Of a DNA stretch of 64,000 bases, positions 1 through 15,657 are shown in pieces. The position numbers were made by a program, and so were the translations under genes. This stretch comes from Amyloporia xantha (Eukaryota > Basidiomycota > Agaricomycetes > Polyporales > Adustoporiaceae). The notes below the pieces were generated by a model. The model searched no databases. It was not told the DNA's origin and worked only from the letters and a program-made list of their open reading frames with translations. Numbering within the stretch: position 1 is the first letter of the stretch; each line of letters begins with the position of its first letter. The stretch is from positions 806,001 to 870,000 of the forward strand of contig JAYKKR010000002.1 of assembly GCA_036971615.1 (NCBI GenBank), read 5' to 3'.

Positions 1-1184
1 CAGTCACCTTGACATCCTCCTCATCTTCTTCTGTGAGATGTCCGTTGTTCGAGGCCTTCTCTAGCATTGAGCGAGTGAGAGAAGGAGCGGCAGTGCCAGA
101 TGTCTAACCAAAGCAGCATTAGAGAAAATTATGTAAGCGTTATCTTTGTCCATAGGGACGAATACCATGCTGTTCCGAACAAAATTGAAGGGATCATCGT
201 GCATCTTCTTTATAAGCAAATTAGCTTCCGTCGCTTCCTTTTTCAGCCTCCCCCATGGCATCCAAACAGGCATGTATTTCACTATAATTCCAGTGAGCCG
301 AAAGACTGTATAGAAGGATCAAGATATTCACGGAAGGGGAGCACGTCAAGTAGTGTCAACCCGGGATAGCCGCAATGTCCGACTTCTTTCATTGCTTCCG
401 CTGCAGATAAGACGAACTCGTCTTCGGTTGATGTCACATTATGGCCGTAGATCGCTTCCATGAGTACGGCTCCGACATATCTGCAGAATATGAGTGTTTC
501 ACAAACGAAACACAGAGATGCTGCAAGGACAACCTTTTGAATCATGATGTGCTTGAAACATGTCGGGAATTTCAATGAAACTGGTCAGCAAGATGTAGAC
601 CTCCTTCTGCTGTGCAGGGTGATACTGTGTTAGTGACACCTTGTCGAGGAAGGCATCATGTAACCATAATCTATGTTTGCGGAATAGGTCATCGGAGGCT
701 ATCCGTCCCAAATGCGACATCCAGCCCATCCTTATATGTTGCCATGATTACGAGACGTTGAAGTAGAATACATATGAACGAGACTCACATTTCCTCTAAA
801 TGCACAAACCGCGGCCTATCAGAATACTTGACACCTCTCTTTATCATCAGGTCCTGTGCGACATCTACCGAATTGATAACAACGATTGGCGTGCGGAAAA
901 AAGATATATATACAATATCCCCTGCACGCAATGATGTTAATCCCAGAGTGAATATTGTCTGAGGGTAGCCAGAGTTTACCAAATTCGCGCCACCAGCGGT
1001 TCATTGTCTTCTCCAGACGAGCATAGCGGAGTTGGTGGAAGTTTCCCAGCAAAGGTAGCGGCTTCGGTCCAGGCGGATACGGTAAGCTGCTATGTCGATT
1101 AAGGAAACGAGCATATACAAAGTGACAAATAACCATAACACCAAGCGCAGCACCTAGTAGGGCTTCAATCGGAATGCGTGGCAT
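1..1184 (-). CDS. Cytochrome P450, N-terminal half (runs off left edge)
   Basis: Haem-thiolate monooxygenase of the basidiomycete OrdA-like type, probably ER-anchored by one N-terminal membrane segment. The start at 1184 gives MPRIPIEALLGAALGV, a hydrophobic anchor, then the proline hinge LPYPPGPKPLPLLGN. Later exons carry IVYISFFRTPIVVINS, YSDRPRFVHLEEM, RYVGAVLMEAIYGHNV and MPVWMPWGRLKKEA. Exons are joined by introns of about 55 bp, for example near 927-983. The helix-K ExxR and haem-cysteine motifs would lie beyond base 1 and cannot be checked. It is more distant from the two P450s at 4.4 and 24.5 kb than they are from each other. Substrate unknown. An in-frame Met further upstream (1301) is possible, but a GTAAGT donor in between argues for a 5' UTR intron. 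Confidence 0.85.
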
Positions 1185-4100
1185 CTCTGGTCGGAGGCGA
1201 TTTACACAGAACTCGGGGAAAAGGCGACTTACATGGGGCGTCCTCAAGGAGTCTGATTTATACGCTGAGAATGACTCCAAACATCGAGAAGCGATTTCCA
1301 CCCACCGGAAACGGAACGCTCTGCGGAGTCATTGTCATGGCGCATTATCACCTGGCATGGCAGGACATCAGGGAGAGAAGTCTGGTGAGCGGTCACGACA
1401 TGTCAAAGGCGCGGAGCTGAAGGCACTTGAATACCTCTAGATGACGATAGATGCACATAGCTATGATACCCATCTGAACATCGGAGTTAGACTGCTGTCC
1501 AGATAAATTTCAAAGTCGCTTTGTTCAGGTATCATATGTACAAAGGTTCACTCACCAGCTCCGTGCAAAGTGCAGTGCAATAAACAAATCGATCAATGTG
1601 AGATCCAATCCTTGACGAAAGCGCAGTTAGATAGTAGCGACATTGGCCTGCATTTGCCAGCATAGGCTGATATCTATGAGCTCAGCGATTTACGTCATCA
1701 GAAGCTTCTGCAAGTCCGCGCAGAGGAGGAGGTCCAATTCCATTAGAGGCCGCAGCTTTGAATATGGAGTCTTCTGAATTCAAACTGTGAGGTACAAATA
1801 ATATCAGTCCTTCAGATTACCTGTAGAGTAACGTACCCCGGACAAGACAATGTTTGCGCGCTGTTCAAGGGCCGGTACACAAAAGTCGATCCTAATTACA
1901 TTTGAGGATCTGGACATTGAAGAGAAAAGCATTCGAATCAAAATTGCACACCCCAAACCAAGAAGCAAATGAACCGGTAAGCACATGATGGTCAACGACG
2001 AAAGACGGAGGATAATAGAGTGCTCAATTGGCAGCCGGACTTGTGGTATCTTTCGATATTGTGACATCCAGGTCTCTGACAGTTGTATGAGAACTACGAA
2101 CAATATGAAAGGAGAAATACTACATAGACCCACGAGCTGGACGAATTTTCGAGCAATTCATTCAGTTTATTCACATGCTCCTATAGTTTGCTAGACCAGG
2201 AGCAGCGTGTAGCGTAGAGCGCCAGAGGGGTGATGCCATTGCGAGTGATCCGACCGCACTCAACAACTTCGTCGATGCATGCATCGAAGAGGTCGCATAG
2301 CCATCCCCATACAGCCCCTGCTTCGGATAAATGGTTCTATGTCGGCTGGACTGAGGTATTCCGCAACAATGCCTAGCGCAGAAACCGTTCCATGCACTAT
2401 TTCATTTCGTACTGTGTAGTGCCAGTCGCCGTGGAGAACTTCCGCAGAACATCACATGATGAAATCGTAAGAAACTCTGTGTACCAGGGTCCTTGACCGA
2501 CGCTGGCAAATAAAATAGCAATGGGAGAGTGTCTGACGATGTCCGTAGTCGATCAAACCTGCCACCATCGCGAAGATTGGGGGACTTACTCAAGGGATCA
2601 ACTTCGAAACAGTCATCATACTATTAGACTAGCTTGGCAATCTTGTCGCGAGCTAGCGAATCATCTGTAACAGCTGTAGCTTTCGACTCGCTGACTAGCC
2701 GTGCATGGACAGCAGACCCCGCGGCAGGCATGGCTCGGAGAAGACTAGATAGATGATAGAGGGAATGTGAGTTTCATAATATCCACCTAGAACTACGAGA
2801 GACTACGTTTGATATTGATTTGAGTAGTACTTTTGAGCCCTTGCGTAAGATATCAAAGTGCTGTGAAAGTACTGAACAATACGCACGATCAGAATCCATT
2901 CATTGATCTGATTCCGCCACTGCTTAACGGTCCACCTTTATATTTTCCAAACGTGCTTCGCACATATCGACCATGCCTTGGAGGCATCCTTGTTGAGTGG
3001 ACCATCTTCCTTGGGCAGGCCGCCAACATGACTTGGCGAAATTGAATGGCTCATACTGCGGATATATCCACCCTGTTCGACCACTTTACATGTCATCTCA
3101 AAATACCAAAGATAATGAGAAACAAGACATACTTCTGTCTTCCATCACCCCAAGATAATAGTTGATGATGTAGCGAGCTTCGGGGTATTTCAAATTTGCT
3201 GGACCTGTTCATCAGGTTGTCTAGCAAACAGAGCAAGCCCGGGCTAAAGACAGGGCCCGGGGATGTCAGATAAGCAAGCTTCTCGACGCATACTTACACA
3301 TGCCAGCATGGCTGTCATCGCAGACACTCGCACTGAAGCACGGAATAATCATGGGTCTGAGGAACACGAGGCTACATGGAAGTTGTTGAGTTCAAGGAAT
3401 AGTACCCATTGACATCTTCATTGGCGTAATGCTAAGACGGTCGCTGCTGACCCGGGTACAATGTATCGTTACTCTCTGGGCTTTATATGGCCTCTGCTGA
3501 TGAAACTTGACTCGAGCTTGCAAATTCAAAGGTCGGGCTAGATCTAGAGGGAAATGAATTCATGATGAAGACCATGGCCGCTTTAGGCGCCCGCGCTGTA
3601 GTGGCCTGCCCTGGCTGGCCCTGGGCGTTCAAAGTTGGGCGCGCAATATCTAGTGGTACTACCATGACCGGTATCCGTCCAAGTTCGAGCAACTATGTAA
3701 CTTGAGCTCACTTTACAACCATTCGATAAGCTTCAAACTATGCACATCGTGCGAGGTCGTTATCTTCTCTAGTCGATCGGGTCCTGAAGAAGTCGCGGTA
3801 TACACTACGTGTGCGTCAGAGATTCTGCAATTATCCACTGTCCGCGGTTCACCGTACTCCTTTAGAATGATATATCTTCCGCCAAATTTCACCATTCCGA
3901 TGACATTGTCTGGGTTTGAACCTTGCATGTCGGTGTATGTCGGTGCAGCTCACAAAATAGAAGCGCTTCATTAGGTATGATAGAGAGCGCTGTATGCAGC
4001 GCTCTTCATCCGAGTCATTTGAATACCTATACGTTCGTGTTCACATAGTGCTATCAGTGCCGTTACTTCCATCGCAGACACTATATCAAGTTATATGCTA

Positions 4101-4432
4101 ACTATACATAACGGCATCACATCGTACTCCTGGATAATTGCATCCTCACAGAAATGCCGATTTCCACGACTGAGCACCAATGTGTCAATCCGATTCAGTT
4201 CCTCGTGTCTATGCAGGGAATTTTGTAGTCACATATCTCGCACGTCGGGCCCAACGGCAAGGCGTATCTGGTGGTAGTCTGACATGCTCCATGAGTCTTT
4301 ATCTGCAGGTGTCATCCCAAGACGAAGATGTCCCAGCTCCTACCAGACTTGTTATATAACGGTCTCAGGCTCGCCTCGAGACCTTTCTGAGTCTTATCAC
4401 CAACAGGCAGTGTGATTGGTCACTATTGTAGA
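1185..4432. other. Decayed stretch between two P450 genes
   Basis: About 3.2 kb with no intact gene I can support. On the minus strand, 1804-2133 encodes a hydrophobic 109-residue ORF with about two membrane-like segments, and 2200-2640 holds protein-like pieces in changing frames broken by stops. On the same strand, 3713-3928 contains a 71-residue ORF with weak resemblance to a patatin-like lipase (EYGEPRTVDNCRISDA), too weak to name. The likely reading is one or two old pseudogenes plus the promoters of the flanking P450s. Confidence 0.35.
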
Positions 4433-6593
4433 ATGTCTATCCCTTTTCCATTCTCGCTGCTCTGCTCGTTGCTCGGCTTCGCGGTCCTTCGTTGGCTGAG
4501 TAGACGGCTATCTCAACATCCTTTACCCCCTGGTCCACCGACATTACCTATCGTCGGTAATGCGCTGCAGATGCCGCTGACTCGGGAGTGGCTCAAATTT
4601 TCAGACTGGGCGCAGACATATGGTAACTTACCTGCACCATCATCGAAGAGACCAACATTTAGTTACAACACCCCACTCCATGTTCTCTAGGAAGCGTTAT
4701 GCACCTATCCGTTTTTGGCCGCTCCATCATCGTGCTGAGCTCACGCGAGGCCATCTCTGAACTGCTAGAGAAAAGGAGCGGCATATACTCGGATCGGCCT
4801 ACCTTTCCTATGGCCAGTGAAATGTGTGTTAGGTCTTCTTATATTGACGAGGATACCCCGAAGTAATATCTTAGACAGGATTGGCTACGACAGATACATC
4901 GTGCTGGAGCCGTATGGCAATCGACTCAGAGAAGGGCGCAAGCTCATCTTGGGCAATCTCAGCGCCCGTAAGGCACCAGAGATACAACAAGTGCAAATGT
5001 CGAAAATTGCCCAGTTTCTCCCGAAACTGCTCAGCGATCCTGCTCAATTTCGCTTGCATATACGAGGGTGAGCGGTGGTTGATGGCTTGATCATCAATGA
5101 AACATCGTAACGATGTATGATCTCGCAGATTTGTCGCCGCTGTTGTGTTTCAAGTCTCCCATGGTCACAATGTCGAAGATTTTGAGGATCCTTTTGTAAA
5201 GCTCGCTGAAGAGGCGACTCATGATTTCTCCCTTTCGGTTAGACCCGGATCATATGTGGTCGACAGTCTGCCATTCCGTGAGTTCTTAGGCCCTCATGGC
5301 AGCGTGTTATGTTACATCTCATATTGGACTTATCTGAGTACGGTACGTGCCTGATTGGCTCCCTGGCACCGCCTGGAAGGCCATAGCGAAACAGCGGCGG
5401 AAAACGTTGCACAGGCTTCGCGATGAACCGTACGAATATGTGAAGCAACAGATTGTATGACGCGTCTCTTCCGTCTCGTGATCACGCTAACGCGCATTTC
5501 ATCCTCCAGAGTGAGGGCACCGCATTGCCATCGGTCACCGCGTCCGTGATAGAGAGCAATAACCACCCTGACGCGGAAGAGGAGGATCTGCAGAGAACGT
5601 CGACTTGCATGCTGTACGCTGGTGCGGGAGCTCTGCCGATTGTAGTGTCGACTCTCATGATTGACATAGTATCGCCTGATAGCTGGTGCCGATACCGTGA
5701 GCATATCGCAGTCATGCTTTCGCTCACCACTTTTCTGACTTGGAGTCCAGACGGTCTCCGCACTGGAGTCCTTCATCCTCATAATGGCTCTGTATCCTGA
5801 GGTCCAGCGCAAGGCCCAAGTTGAGCTGGACAGCGTGGTCGAAGCCGGTCGTTTACCAAACTATAGCGATCGCCCCAAATTACCTTACATCGATGCCCTT
5901 ATAAAGGAAATTCACCGCTGGAACCCGGTGCTCCCTCTAGGTATGGATGTCTATCTCGAAGTCGCCTAAAATGCTTACTGTGCCTCGCGACCAGCTTTAC
6001 CGCATAGCTTGATGCAAGATGACGTGTACGAGGGGTACCACATACCCAAGGGCGCTACAGTATTTGCCAACACTTGGTAAGTCTGTTGACAGCGCATATA
6101 TCCGGCGTGCTGAAGGAGAATCAGGGCCGTTCTGCACAACCCCTCGCTTTATCCTAATCCTATGGAGGTTATACCGGAAAGGTACCTAACGTCAGATGAG
6201 GACTTGAATCCCGACCCTCGCGCTTTCTCATTTGGCTACGGAAGGCGGTGAGTGGCCATGATCTTGTTCCTTGTTGATGGCTGATGCAAACTGCCTCTCA
6301 GCGTCTGCCCAGGGCAGCTTCTTGCCGAAGACTCACTCTACATCGTCGTCGTCTCGGTACTCTCGACCATGAATGTCGGTAGCGCAACCAGACTCGACGG
6401 TACGCCGGTGGGCAGCGATGTAAAATACACTGCGGGTGCTATCAGGTTGGTTCACTCGTCCAGGCCGTGTTCTTTGAAGTGCAGCTGAACCGTTCATTGT
6501 TCAAGCCATCCCGAAGCCTTCCACTGCAATATCACCCCTCGTTCAGCCGAAGCTGAGCGGCTCGTTGCTGCTGTTTCTGGCGTCGAGAAATAA
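4433..6593 (+). CDS. Cytochrome P450 (OrdA-like)
   Basis: Complete haem-thiolate monooxygenase in about ten exons. It starts at ATG 4433 with a hydrophobic anchor and the hinge PLPPGPPTLPIVGNALQMP. The I-helix AGADT is assembled across two introns, followed by TVSALESFILIMALYPEVQ. The helix-K ExxR is KEIHRWNP (about 5914), the PERF-like motif is VIPERY, and the haem loop is FSFGYGRR then VCPGQLLAED, with the cysteine just after the intron at 6250-6300. The last intron (6446-6505) joins YTAGAI to SHPEAFHCNITPRS, and the stop is 6591-6593. All hallmark residues are present. It converges on GAL7 206 bp away. It is a close paralogue, in inverted orientation, of the P450 at 24509-26658. Substrate not deducible; secondary metabolism or xenobiotic oxidation are the usual roles. 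Confidence 0.92.
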
Positions 6594-6799
6594 CGAGGTG
6601 GCCGATTGCCGTGCAATCTGGTTGAAGCTGAGTGACCTCGATTAGGTGCTTCCATTGTATAACATCTAGTGTAAAATATTTCGTTCAATACAAACCTACA
6701 TTCTAGAGTCTATGCCTTCTAATTTCGCTTCGCTTCATTCTTCGTCGTCGCATTGTTCATTCACAGTTAATGTCCAAAGGTATCCGCACATGTGTCGTC

Positions 6800-8246
6800 C
6801 TAGCCATTCGTCGGGTCCACATCCTTGGCAGTTGCACTCTCTGCACTGAGGGGAGTGTTCTCAGCGACATCCAAGTAGTGCACCTCGGAGCAGCCCCTCA
6901 GGCGCGCTGCGGCCTGCTCCGGGGTCAGGTCACGCTGGGGCTCTGCCATGAGCTCGAACCTGATCGATCAGATCATTGCATCAGCGCATCTCTTCCTTCT
7001 CATATACGTCATGTCAAGACTGTCAAGCACTCACCCGACCAAGAACTTACGCACGCTCGCGCTCCTCAACAGCGGCGGAGCGAAATGGAGGTGCAGATGT
7101 GCGACGTCCTGGTCGTCATGGGGCACGCCGTCCGGGCGGATAGTCGGCCGCTGGTGCATGCCCATGGAGTATGCGAAAGAGCAGGAGAAGAGGTTGTCGT
7201 AGCGCTTCGTGACCTTGGAGAGCATATCCGCGAAGGCGGTCTTCTCGGCCGCAGTGAGGTCGGTGATGGAGGGGATGTGTCTGCGGTACGGGAGCACTGG
7301 TTGCGGTTGTTGGTCAGTGTTGTACGACGCAGTGGAAACGTGCGCAGCTTACGGAGGATCTCAAACGGCCAGATGGCCCACCACGGGACGAGCGCGACCC
7401 AGTGCTCGTTTTTGACGACGACGCGGCCCGACTCATGCTCTACGCCGACCTCGAAGTGTGCGTATTCGCAGAGCAGGCAGGGGCTGCCGGTCGGGCCGCG
7501 CGGGGCACCGGACGGCGGGGCACCGGACGGCGGGGCCTCGGACTGAGCGTAGCGTCGGAGGTTGGTCAACTCAGTGGCCGGGAGGGAGGGAACTGCCGAC
7601 AGGGACCAGACTTGGCCGTGGGGATGGGGGTTGGAGCAGCCCATCATCGCACCCTTGTTCTGTGAAGTAATGGTTCGTGAACAGCTGTCCGTCTGCATGT
7701 AAGAATCGCGCCTACCTCGAATATCTGTACGTATTCAATTCCCTCCTGCTCGCCTCTCTTCTTGTAGATCGCACTCCACTCCTCTATAACACGCTCGATG
7801 TCGTTCAGCGCCAAGCGGGCAAGTGTGAGATCGTGCCTGGGATGGAAGATCAGCACGTCGCAGCCGCCCTGCACGGGCTCCGTGGTGAGCAGTGGGTGGG
7901 GCGCCGGCGGAGCGGCGGGACCCGGAGGGGGGAGGACGGCGGCATAGTCGTTCTCAAAGATCATGGTGTGGTCGTAGACGGCGTTCTGCTGGCCTCCAGC
8001 ACGGGCGTTTCCCGGGCAGAGGTAGCATTTCGGGTCGTACTGGGGGAGGTTGGACGCTTGCGGAGGCTCGGTCTGGCCCTGCCACGGACGCTTGGTGCGG
8101 TGAGGAGAGACGAGGACATGCTCGTTTGTGAGCGGATTTACTGCGCGATGTGGGTTTGTACATCAGCGTTAATTACCGTGAATAACGGATAATAACATAC
8201 GGCGACGGTGGGGATGAGTGCTCGGATCGAACTGGACTTCAGCCAT
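6800..8246 (-). CDS. GAL7: Galactose-1-phosphate uridylyltransferase
   Basis: Leloir-pathway enzyme exchanging UMP between UDP-glucose and galactose-1-phosphate, cytosolic. The start at 8246 reads [15 protein letters not shown]; the next exon has [16 protein letters not shown] and the family motif [12 protein letters not shown]. The catalytic HPHGQ lies in [13 protein letters not shown] (about 7625-7650), the nucleophilic His being the second in HPH. The C-terminal half carries [19 protein letters not shown] and the final exon starts [17 protein letters not shown], ending at 6800. The central loop before [12 protein letters not shown] holds a tandem PPSGA repeat encoded by a 15 bp direct duplication (7503-7532). 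It shares a 320 bp divergent promoter with the DDX41-like gene. No other GAL genes are in the window. Confidence 0.95.
7503..7532. repeat. 15 bp tandem duplication inside GAL7
   Basis: Two exact adjacent copies of GGCACCGGACGGCGG, followed by a degenerate third beginning GGCCTCGG. On the coding strand it adds a Pro/Ser/Gly/Ala-rich in-frame insertion just before the conserved CLLCEYA segment. The repeat length is a multiple of three, so the frame is kept. Confidence 0.9.
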
Positions 8247-8566
8247 TATTCACTCCAAATGCAGACGCGACTAGGAATATATGTGTCTGCGGTGTGCTGA
8301 GAGGGGACGGGGAAAGCTGATGGTTATCGAGAGAGAGGCCTAAGTACTGAAAGAAAACATTTACATATGGATCGTCGCGGGGACTGGGTCAACGGAAGAG
8401 GCCCGGATGCCGGCGGCCCGCCGCGACCGATCGAGATCGTCCCGATTTGACCGAGCGTCGGTGCCGTCACATTGTCACGCTCCAGAGCACTCAGTACGAG
8501 GCTCGTGCCAACTCTTCTCCATCCTTCATCTGCACACACACCCTTCCAGTGCACTCCTTGTCGACT
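8247..8566. promoter_or_regulatory. Divergent promoter region GAL7 / DDX41-like
   Basis: The 320 bp between two outward-facing start codons must serve both genes. I see no clear TATA box or Gal4-type CGG-N11-CCG site. A pyrimidine-rich tract with CA repeats (8529-8555) precedes the helicase start. Confidence 0.6.
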
Positions 8567-11124
<2,558 letters not shown>

Positions 11125-11890
11125 TGTTGGTGTATCATTTACGTGTATGTCGGTCATTAAGTTATTCGTTTCATCGCTGCTTTAGTACGTTTCTCTTTCA
11201 CGTTGCCCTCTGGACGCCCGAGTGGCACACCCTAAATTTAGCTGTTGTGAAGCCGATACAACCCGGTAGTTCCTCGATGCTCTGTAAGACATGACACAGT
11301 CGTTTGTCTCATTGAGTGACACTTTCGATTTCTCCAACGTGAGCGTTTGAGACTGCAATATGCACCGCTGTTGTTTGGCTGATGTCCGCTACCTTCCACG
11401 AAGCTCACTGACAAGTTTGCCTCTTAGCAATTGGTACACCGGACAGATGTCGGGTTCAGTAAGGCGTCAGGTGCCTCAAGCCGGAGGATAAAATCCTGGC
11501 AGTGGGCCGACTTCTAGGATTTACTCCTCGAACGATAGCGTTCCAGTCGTCACGGCGTTAGTCTCTAACCTGAAGGGGATAAAAGGTATTGACGGAACAT
11601 ATCGGTGTGGACGAATTGCGCTTCCCGAGAGAGTCGGAGATTGTACGGGCAAAAGTGTGACGGCGGGCCCGGGCGGGGAGTGTGACCCTTGATGGGCCTT
11701 CCTTATATGGAATCTCCAACTTTCTCCCTCTTTCTCCGCAAATACAGTCTTGAGCGCTTCAGCCTGAACTCGGAGGAGGGAACCCGAGTCTTTCTTCCTA
11801 TAGCTATTGGGATGAATTCATTCGACAGAGTGTTGGTCTGAATACCAGCCTGGCCAGTAGGCCTCCTCCATTCTATTTCATCGAACTACC
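11125..11890. other. Intergenic, promoter of the FUSC-like gene
   Basis: No ORF with protein-like content. It contains a pyrimidine-rich tract (11715-11740) and an imperfect hairpin (AAATCCT at 11491-11497 facing AGGATTT at 11516-11522). A TTATATGG at about 11703 is a possible but weak TATA element. Confidence 0.5.
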
Positions 11891-14800
11891 ATGCCATTGG
11901 ACACCCTCTACAGGACCCTTCTCCAGTTTGGCGGCAAGTTCATGGAGCAGCGTCCACTGGCCAGGCTGCTCTCGACGTTCCTCTGCTGCCTAGCTATCGT
12001 CGTCCGACCCGTCTCTCATCTCGGCGGAACTTATGCGTTCCTCGTACTTCCCTTCCAAGCATTGGTCTTCGGCGTTCAGGAGAGCCTCGCCCAACAGCTC
12101 GAACTTACCGTCCTCAATATCATGGGCGCCCTTTCTGGCATCGGCTTCTCGACTTTGGCGAAATACATCGCTTCTTTGACCTCATATGACTCCACCCGAT
12201 CAAGAGCGACTTGTGCGGCATTTCTGATTGTCATAAGCTTCTTTGGCAAGTCTCAGAATGGCAGCGACGATCATGCTCGATTTTTGACCCTGCCTTGCCC
12301 GCATTTAGCTGGGCTCATCAAGAGCCGTCTAGTTCGCCTCACTCTGTCTATGCGAATATGCCTTTTCGTCTCTATATGGCTGCTGACCATTGACATCGGC
12401 GTCCCATCAGTAAGATGACATATTCTGTCAAATATGCCAATGCTGATCAATTCGGCAGAGAGTGCTAATCGACTCTGGAGACTTTCTTTATGCAACGCTA
12501 GCACCTGCTATTCTTAGCGTGGTGTCCATACTATTCGTGATGACATTCCTCCGATGGTCTTCATCTAGCTTCGAGAGCGACATGGGTGCGACCTTCGCCT
12601 TACTTCAGCAATGTCTAAGCGCTAGCCTGAATAGCATGAAACACACTGGAGAGGAACGAGACTCATATTCTGAACAATATTCTCAGCTGCGCAACCAGCT
12701 CTTTCAAAAGTCGATCATGCTCAATGAAACATATTCACAAGCCGCCTTTGAACTCAGGATCGGCAGATTGAGTTGTAAGTCTTCTTGTGTCTGTTTGAAC
12801 AATCAAATCTGATCATCTGCAGTGAAATCTATACGACCGCTAATCGGTATAGTAGAGCATCTACGCCGCGAACTGGCATGGGGCATGTCTGTCATACGAC
12901 CAAAAACCCCATCGCGTCCCGCGTTTAGTCGGGCGTCTTCCCGCCATGCGTCCGTACGCCGTCTGGGAGGGTCCAGTCCCATTGTCCATCCTGCGCTGCC
13001 ATCGCACGAGAAATTTACCAATGCGATTGAGACGCCGGCGCTCGTGCTTGGACATGCGATCATCGCCGCCATGCAGGCCGTCGAGTTGCTTATCCTTGTG
13101 ACCTTCGACAAGGACAAGAGTCGATTACAGGAAGCGCGTTCTGGTTCTTCCCAGCCGAATTCCGGGGCTGTCAAGTATGCGCTGCGCGTTGCGGAGGAGA
13201 CATTGATTAAGTCGCGGGACGAGGCGCGGGAACGGCTTGGGTGCATTTTCGACGAGATGGATCTGGAGCAGCGCGAGCGGGGAATACCTGCTCACTATCC
13301 GCAGCAGGTCCTTGATGGCAGCCTCATCATGATTGCCTTACTGCAGGTATGTCCCTTCACTCATATATTACGATTTAGCGTGCATATGCGTTGTCGCCTG
13401 TAGATGGCACATGAAATGCGTGCAGCCCTGCAAATCGCCGACAAGATGTACATGCAATACGAAGAGTCACGCGTGCGCCTCTGGTACCCACACATCTCCC
13501 TCGCCTGGCTCGGTGTGCCCCCTGGCCAATTCATCTCCGACGACCTTGACCCTGTGCTGCAGCTGCGGGTCGTCGACACTGGCGGCTCGCTCTGGACCGA
13601 CTCCGAGCTCAACCTCACCACCAACGAGACGCGCGAGGGGCTCGCAGAGAAGGGCTTCGTTCCCGGCGCGGGGCGGCTGCCGAGCGGGCTGTCATATTCC
13701 ACCGTGTCGGATAAGACCAGGCGGCGTGGTGCAGACTCTGGCGCGCGAGCATGCAAGAGCTTACCAGAGATTGTGGCCGCGGCCTGGTCGCAGCCGTGGG
13801 TGCTGCGTGGTAGGATATTCATGGCGAAGGTGCACCGTGCGGCATTGCATTCGCCGCACTTACGGCACGCCATGAAGAACGCGATCGGGGTGGCGATCCT
13901 CGCGTTCCCCGCGTTCCTTCCTGCAGATTCGATGGGTGGGGTCTGAAGCTTTGCCGGCGTCGTTGTGTTTATTTATTGGTCTTTCGCTAGGTCGTCGGTG
14001 GTTTTCTTCTTGGCACGGCCAATGGATGGTCATCAGGTTCGTAGTATGAGCTCCTTCTCTCTCATTCCCTCTCATATGGTCATGGAAATCAGTTATGTTT
14101 GGGTCTTGGAAACCAACACTGGCGCTACCTGGAGAGCCGGGTACTTACGTCTGGTATGTCCGTTCGTCTTTTATTGTGGTGTGAGAGGTCGACTCACAAG
14201 GCGCAGGTCGGCACATCACTTTCAGCCGTATACGCCTATATTGTGAGTCGCATATAAGTAGTTTGTTTGAACTCTTGATTACTGAACAGGTATGCTAGGT
14301 CACATTAATTTGTCATACCAATCCGTATGGCCTGACTGTCCTTGTTACAGTGAGTTCATGTGATGGATCCTCCATTTCATTCTGACGTGATCAATGTAGG
14401 CAGCAGATATACCCTTTACCTACATGATCACCAGGACATCACTTACACCCCTTGCAGTACCTGCGTAAGTCGATGTCTACTATCAATTTGTAAGTAGCTC
14501 AACTTGTTAAAGCTCAGTGACCTTGCCTATAATCGCATTCGACCAGTACGTTAATCCTAATTCATCTGAATCAATCTTGAGTAAGTATTTTCATGTAATG
14601 CGGGAGAAGCATGCTCATGTCAAGTAGAACTCGCCGCCATCCGCGCACTTATGATTGCCGTCGGAATTTTCGCAGCATTGCTAATGAATGCACTTCTCTT
14701 CCCGCGGCATTGCCGAGTATGTTTTCCTGCGTTGTGCTTGGTTCTAATCCGCTCATCGTACCCCAGGTTGTCTTTCTTTCCGACACAAGCCGGACTCTCG

Positions 14801-15657
14801 GATTGCTTAGCACGCTTTACATGACGTTAAGCCAGTAAGTAGCGCCGTGATGAATATTTTCAGCGGTTCTCTGACCTTCGTCGAAAAGTGATATGTTCAG
14901 AAGACAACAAACGTTTGCGAACGTCGACAAACGGAAAACGCTGAAACTCGAACTGCATATACGCAACAACTTGCATCGTATGAACGCTCTAATCGCGACG
15001 ATGCATGATGAAATCAGTCTTCTTCCGGTCAGTCCGTATGCTGTGCTCCTGAACGCGTGTGTGTGCTCAGACAGGTTGCTTGCTTGCCTTAGAAACCACT
15101 CGCCCACTATCGTAAAGTTGTGGCCACGATGCAAAGACTGCTCGACGCTATGACGGGTTTGCGCAAAATTAGGGAAAATATTCCTCGTAGAGAGACCGTA
15201 TCGAGCGTTTTTAATGAGCGCCGAGAATTTGTCTGTACTTTTTCTTTCCTCTCGCACCGCCTGGAAAGAATCTTACGCCCTTATTCTACAGATGTCATGC
15301 GTGTGCATTTCTTTGTATGCTTGTCAGCATGCTTTCCGTGCTCGGGAACCACTGCCCCAGTTTCTTCCGTCGCCCCGACACGCTCTGGATACACTAGAGA
15401 CTCATGTGCAAGATAGTATTAGGAGAGCACGAGAAGAAGATAATCAAGCCATGGGCCTATCACTGGTATACGCATTTGCGGAACAAGAGGTGATGAAGAA
15501 CATGGTGGACACTTTGGAGGGGCTCCTTGAATTGACTGGCCGCTTATTTGGCACGTCCGCGTGGTTGACTCATGAGCAGCATTTGTCAATGACTAGTCTA
15601 CACGAGGAAGCAGGAGATCGCGCCTGGTACAGCACATTCAACTGGGAGGAGACGTAA
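11891..15657 (+). CDS. FUSC/aromatic-acid-exporter-like membrane protein (DUF2421 type)
   Basis: Large multi-exon membrane protein of about 1000 residues, resembling the fungal fusaric-acid-resistance / ArAE-like family (BRE4-related), thought to export aromatic acids or anions. The N-terminal block (from ATG 11891) has repeated hydrophobic segments: LLSTFLCCLAIVVRPV, GTYAFLVLPFQALVFGV, ATCAAFLIVISFF, ICLFVSIWLLTIDIGVPS and FLYATLAPAILSVVSILFVM. A long soluble middle with HAIIAAMQAVELLILVTFD follows, then a second membrane block at about 13860-14760 (AMKNAIGVAILAFPAFLP, QWMVISYVWVLETNTGA, IAFDQYVNP, ALMIAVGIFAALLMNALLFP). The C-terminal helical part includes MFRRQQTFANVDKRKTLKLE and TSAWLTHEQHLSMTSL, ending WYSTFNWEET at 15657. 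The ACG|GTAAGC at the end could be a donor extending the gene; I saw no convincing next exon. Substrate is not predictable. Confidence 0.85.

Noticed and set aside
11483..11527. Imperfect hairpin upstream of the FUSC-like gene
   Set aside because: The stem is short and interrupted, with nothing to distinguish it from chance.
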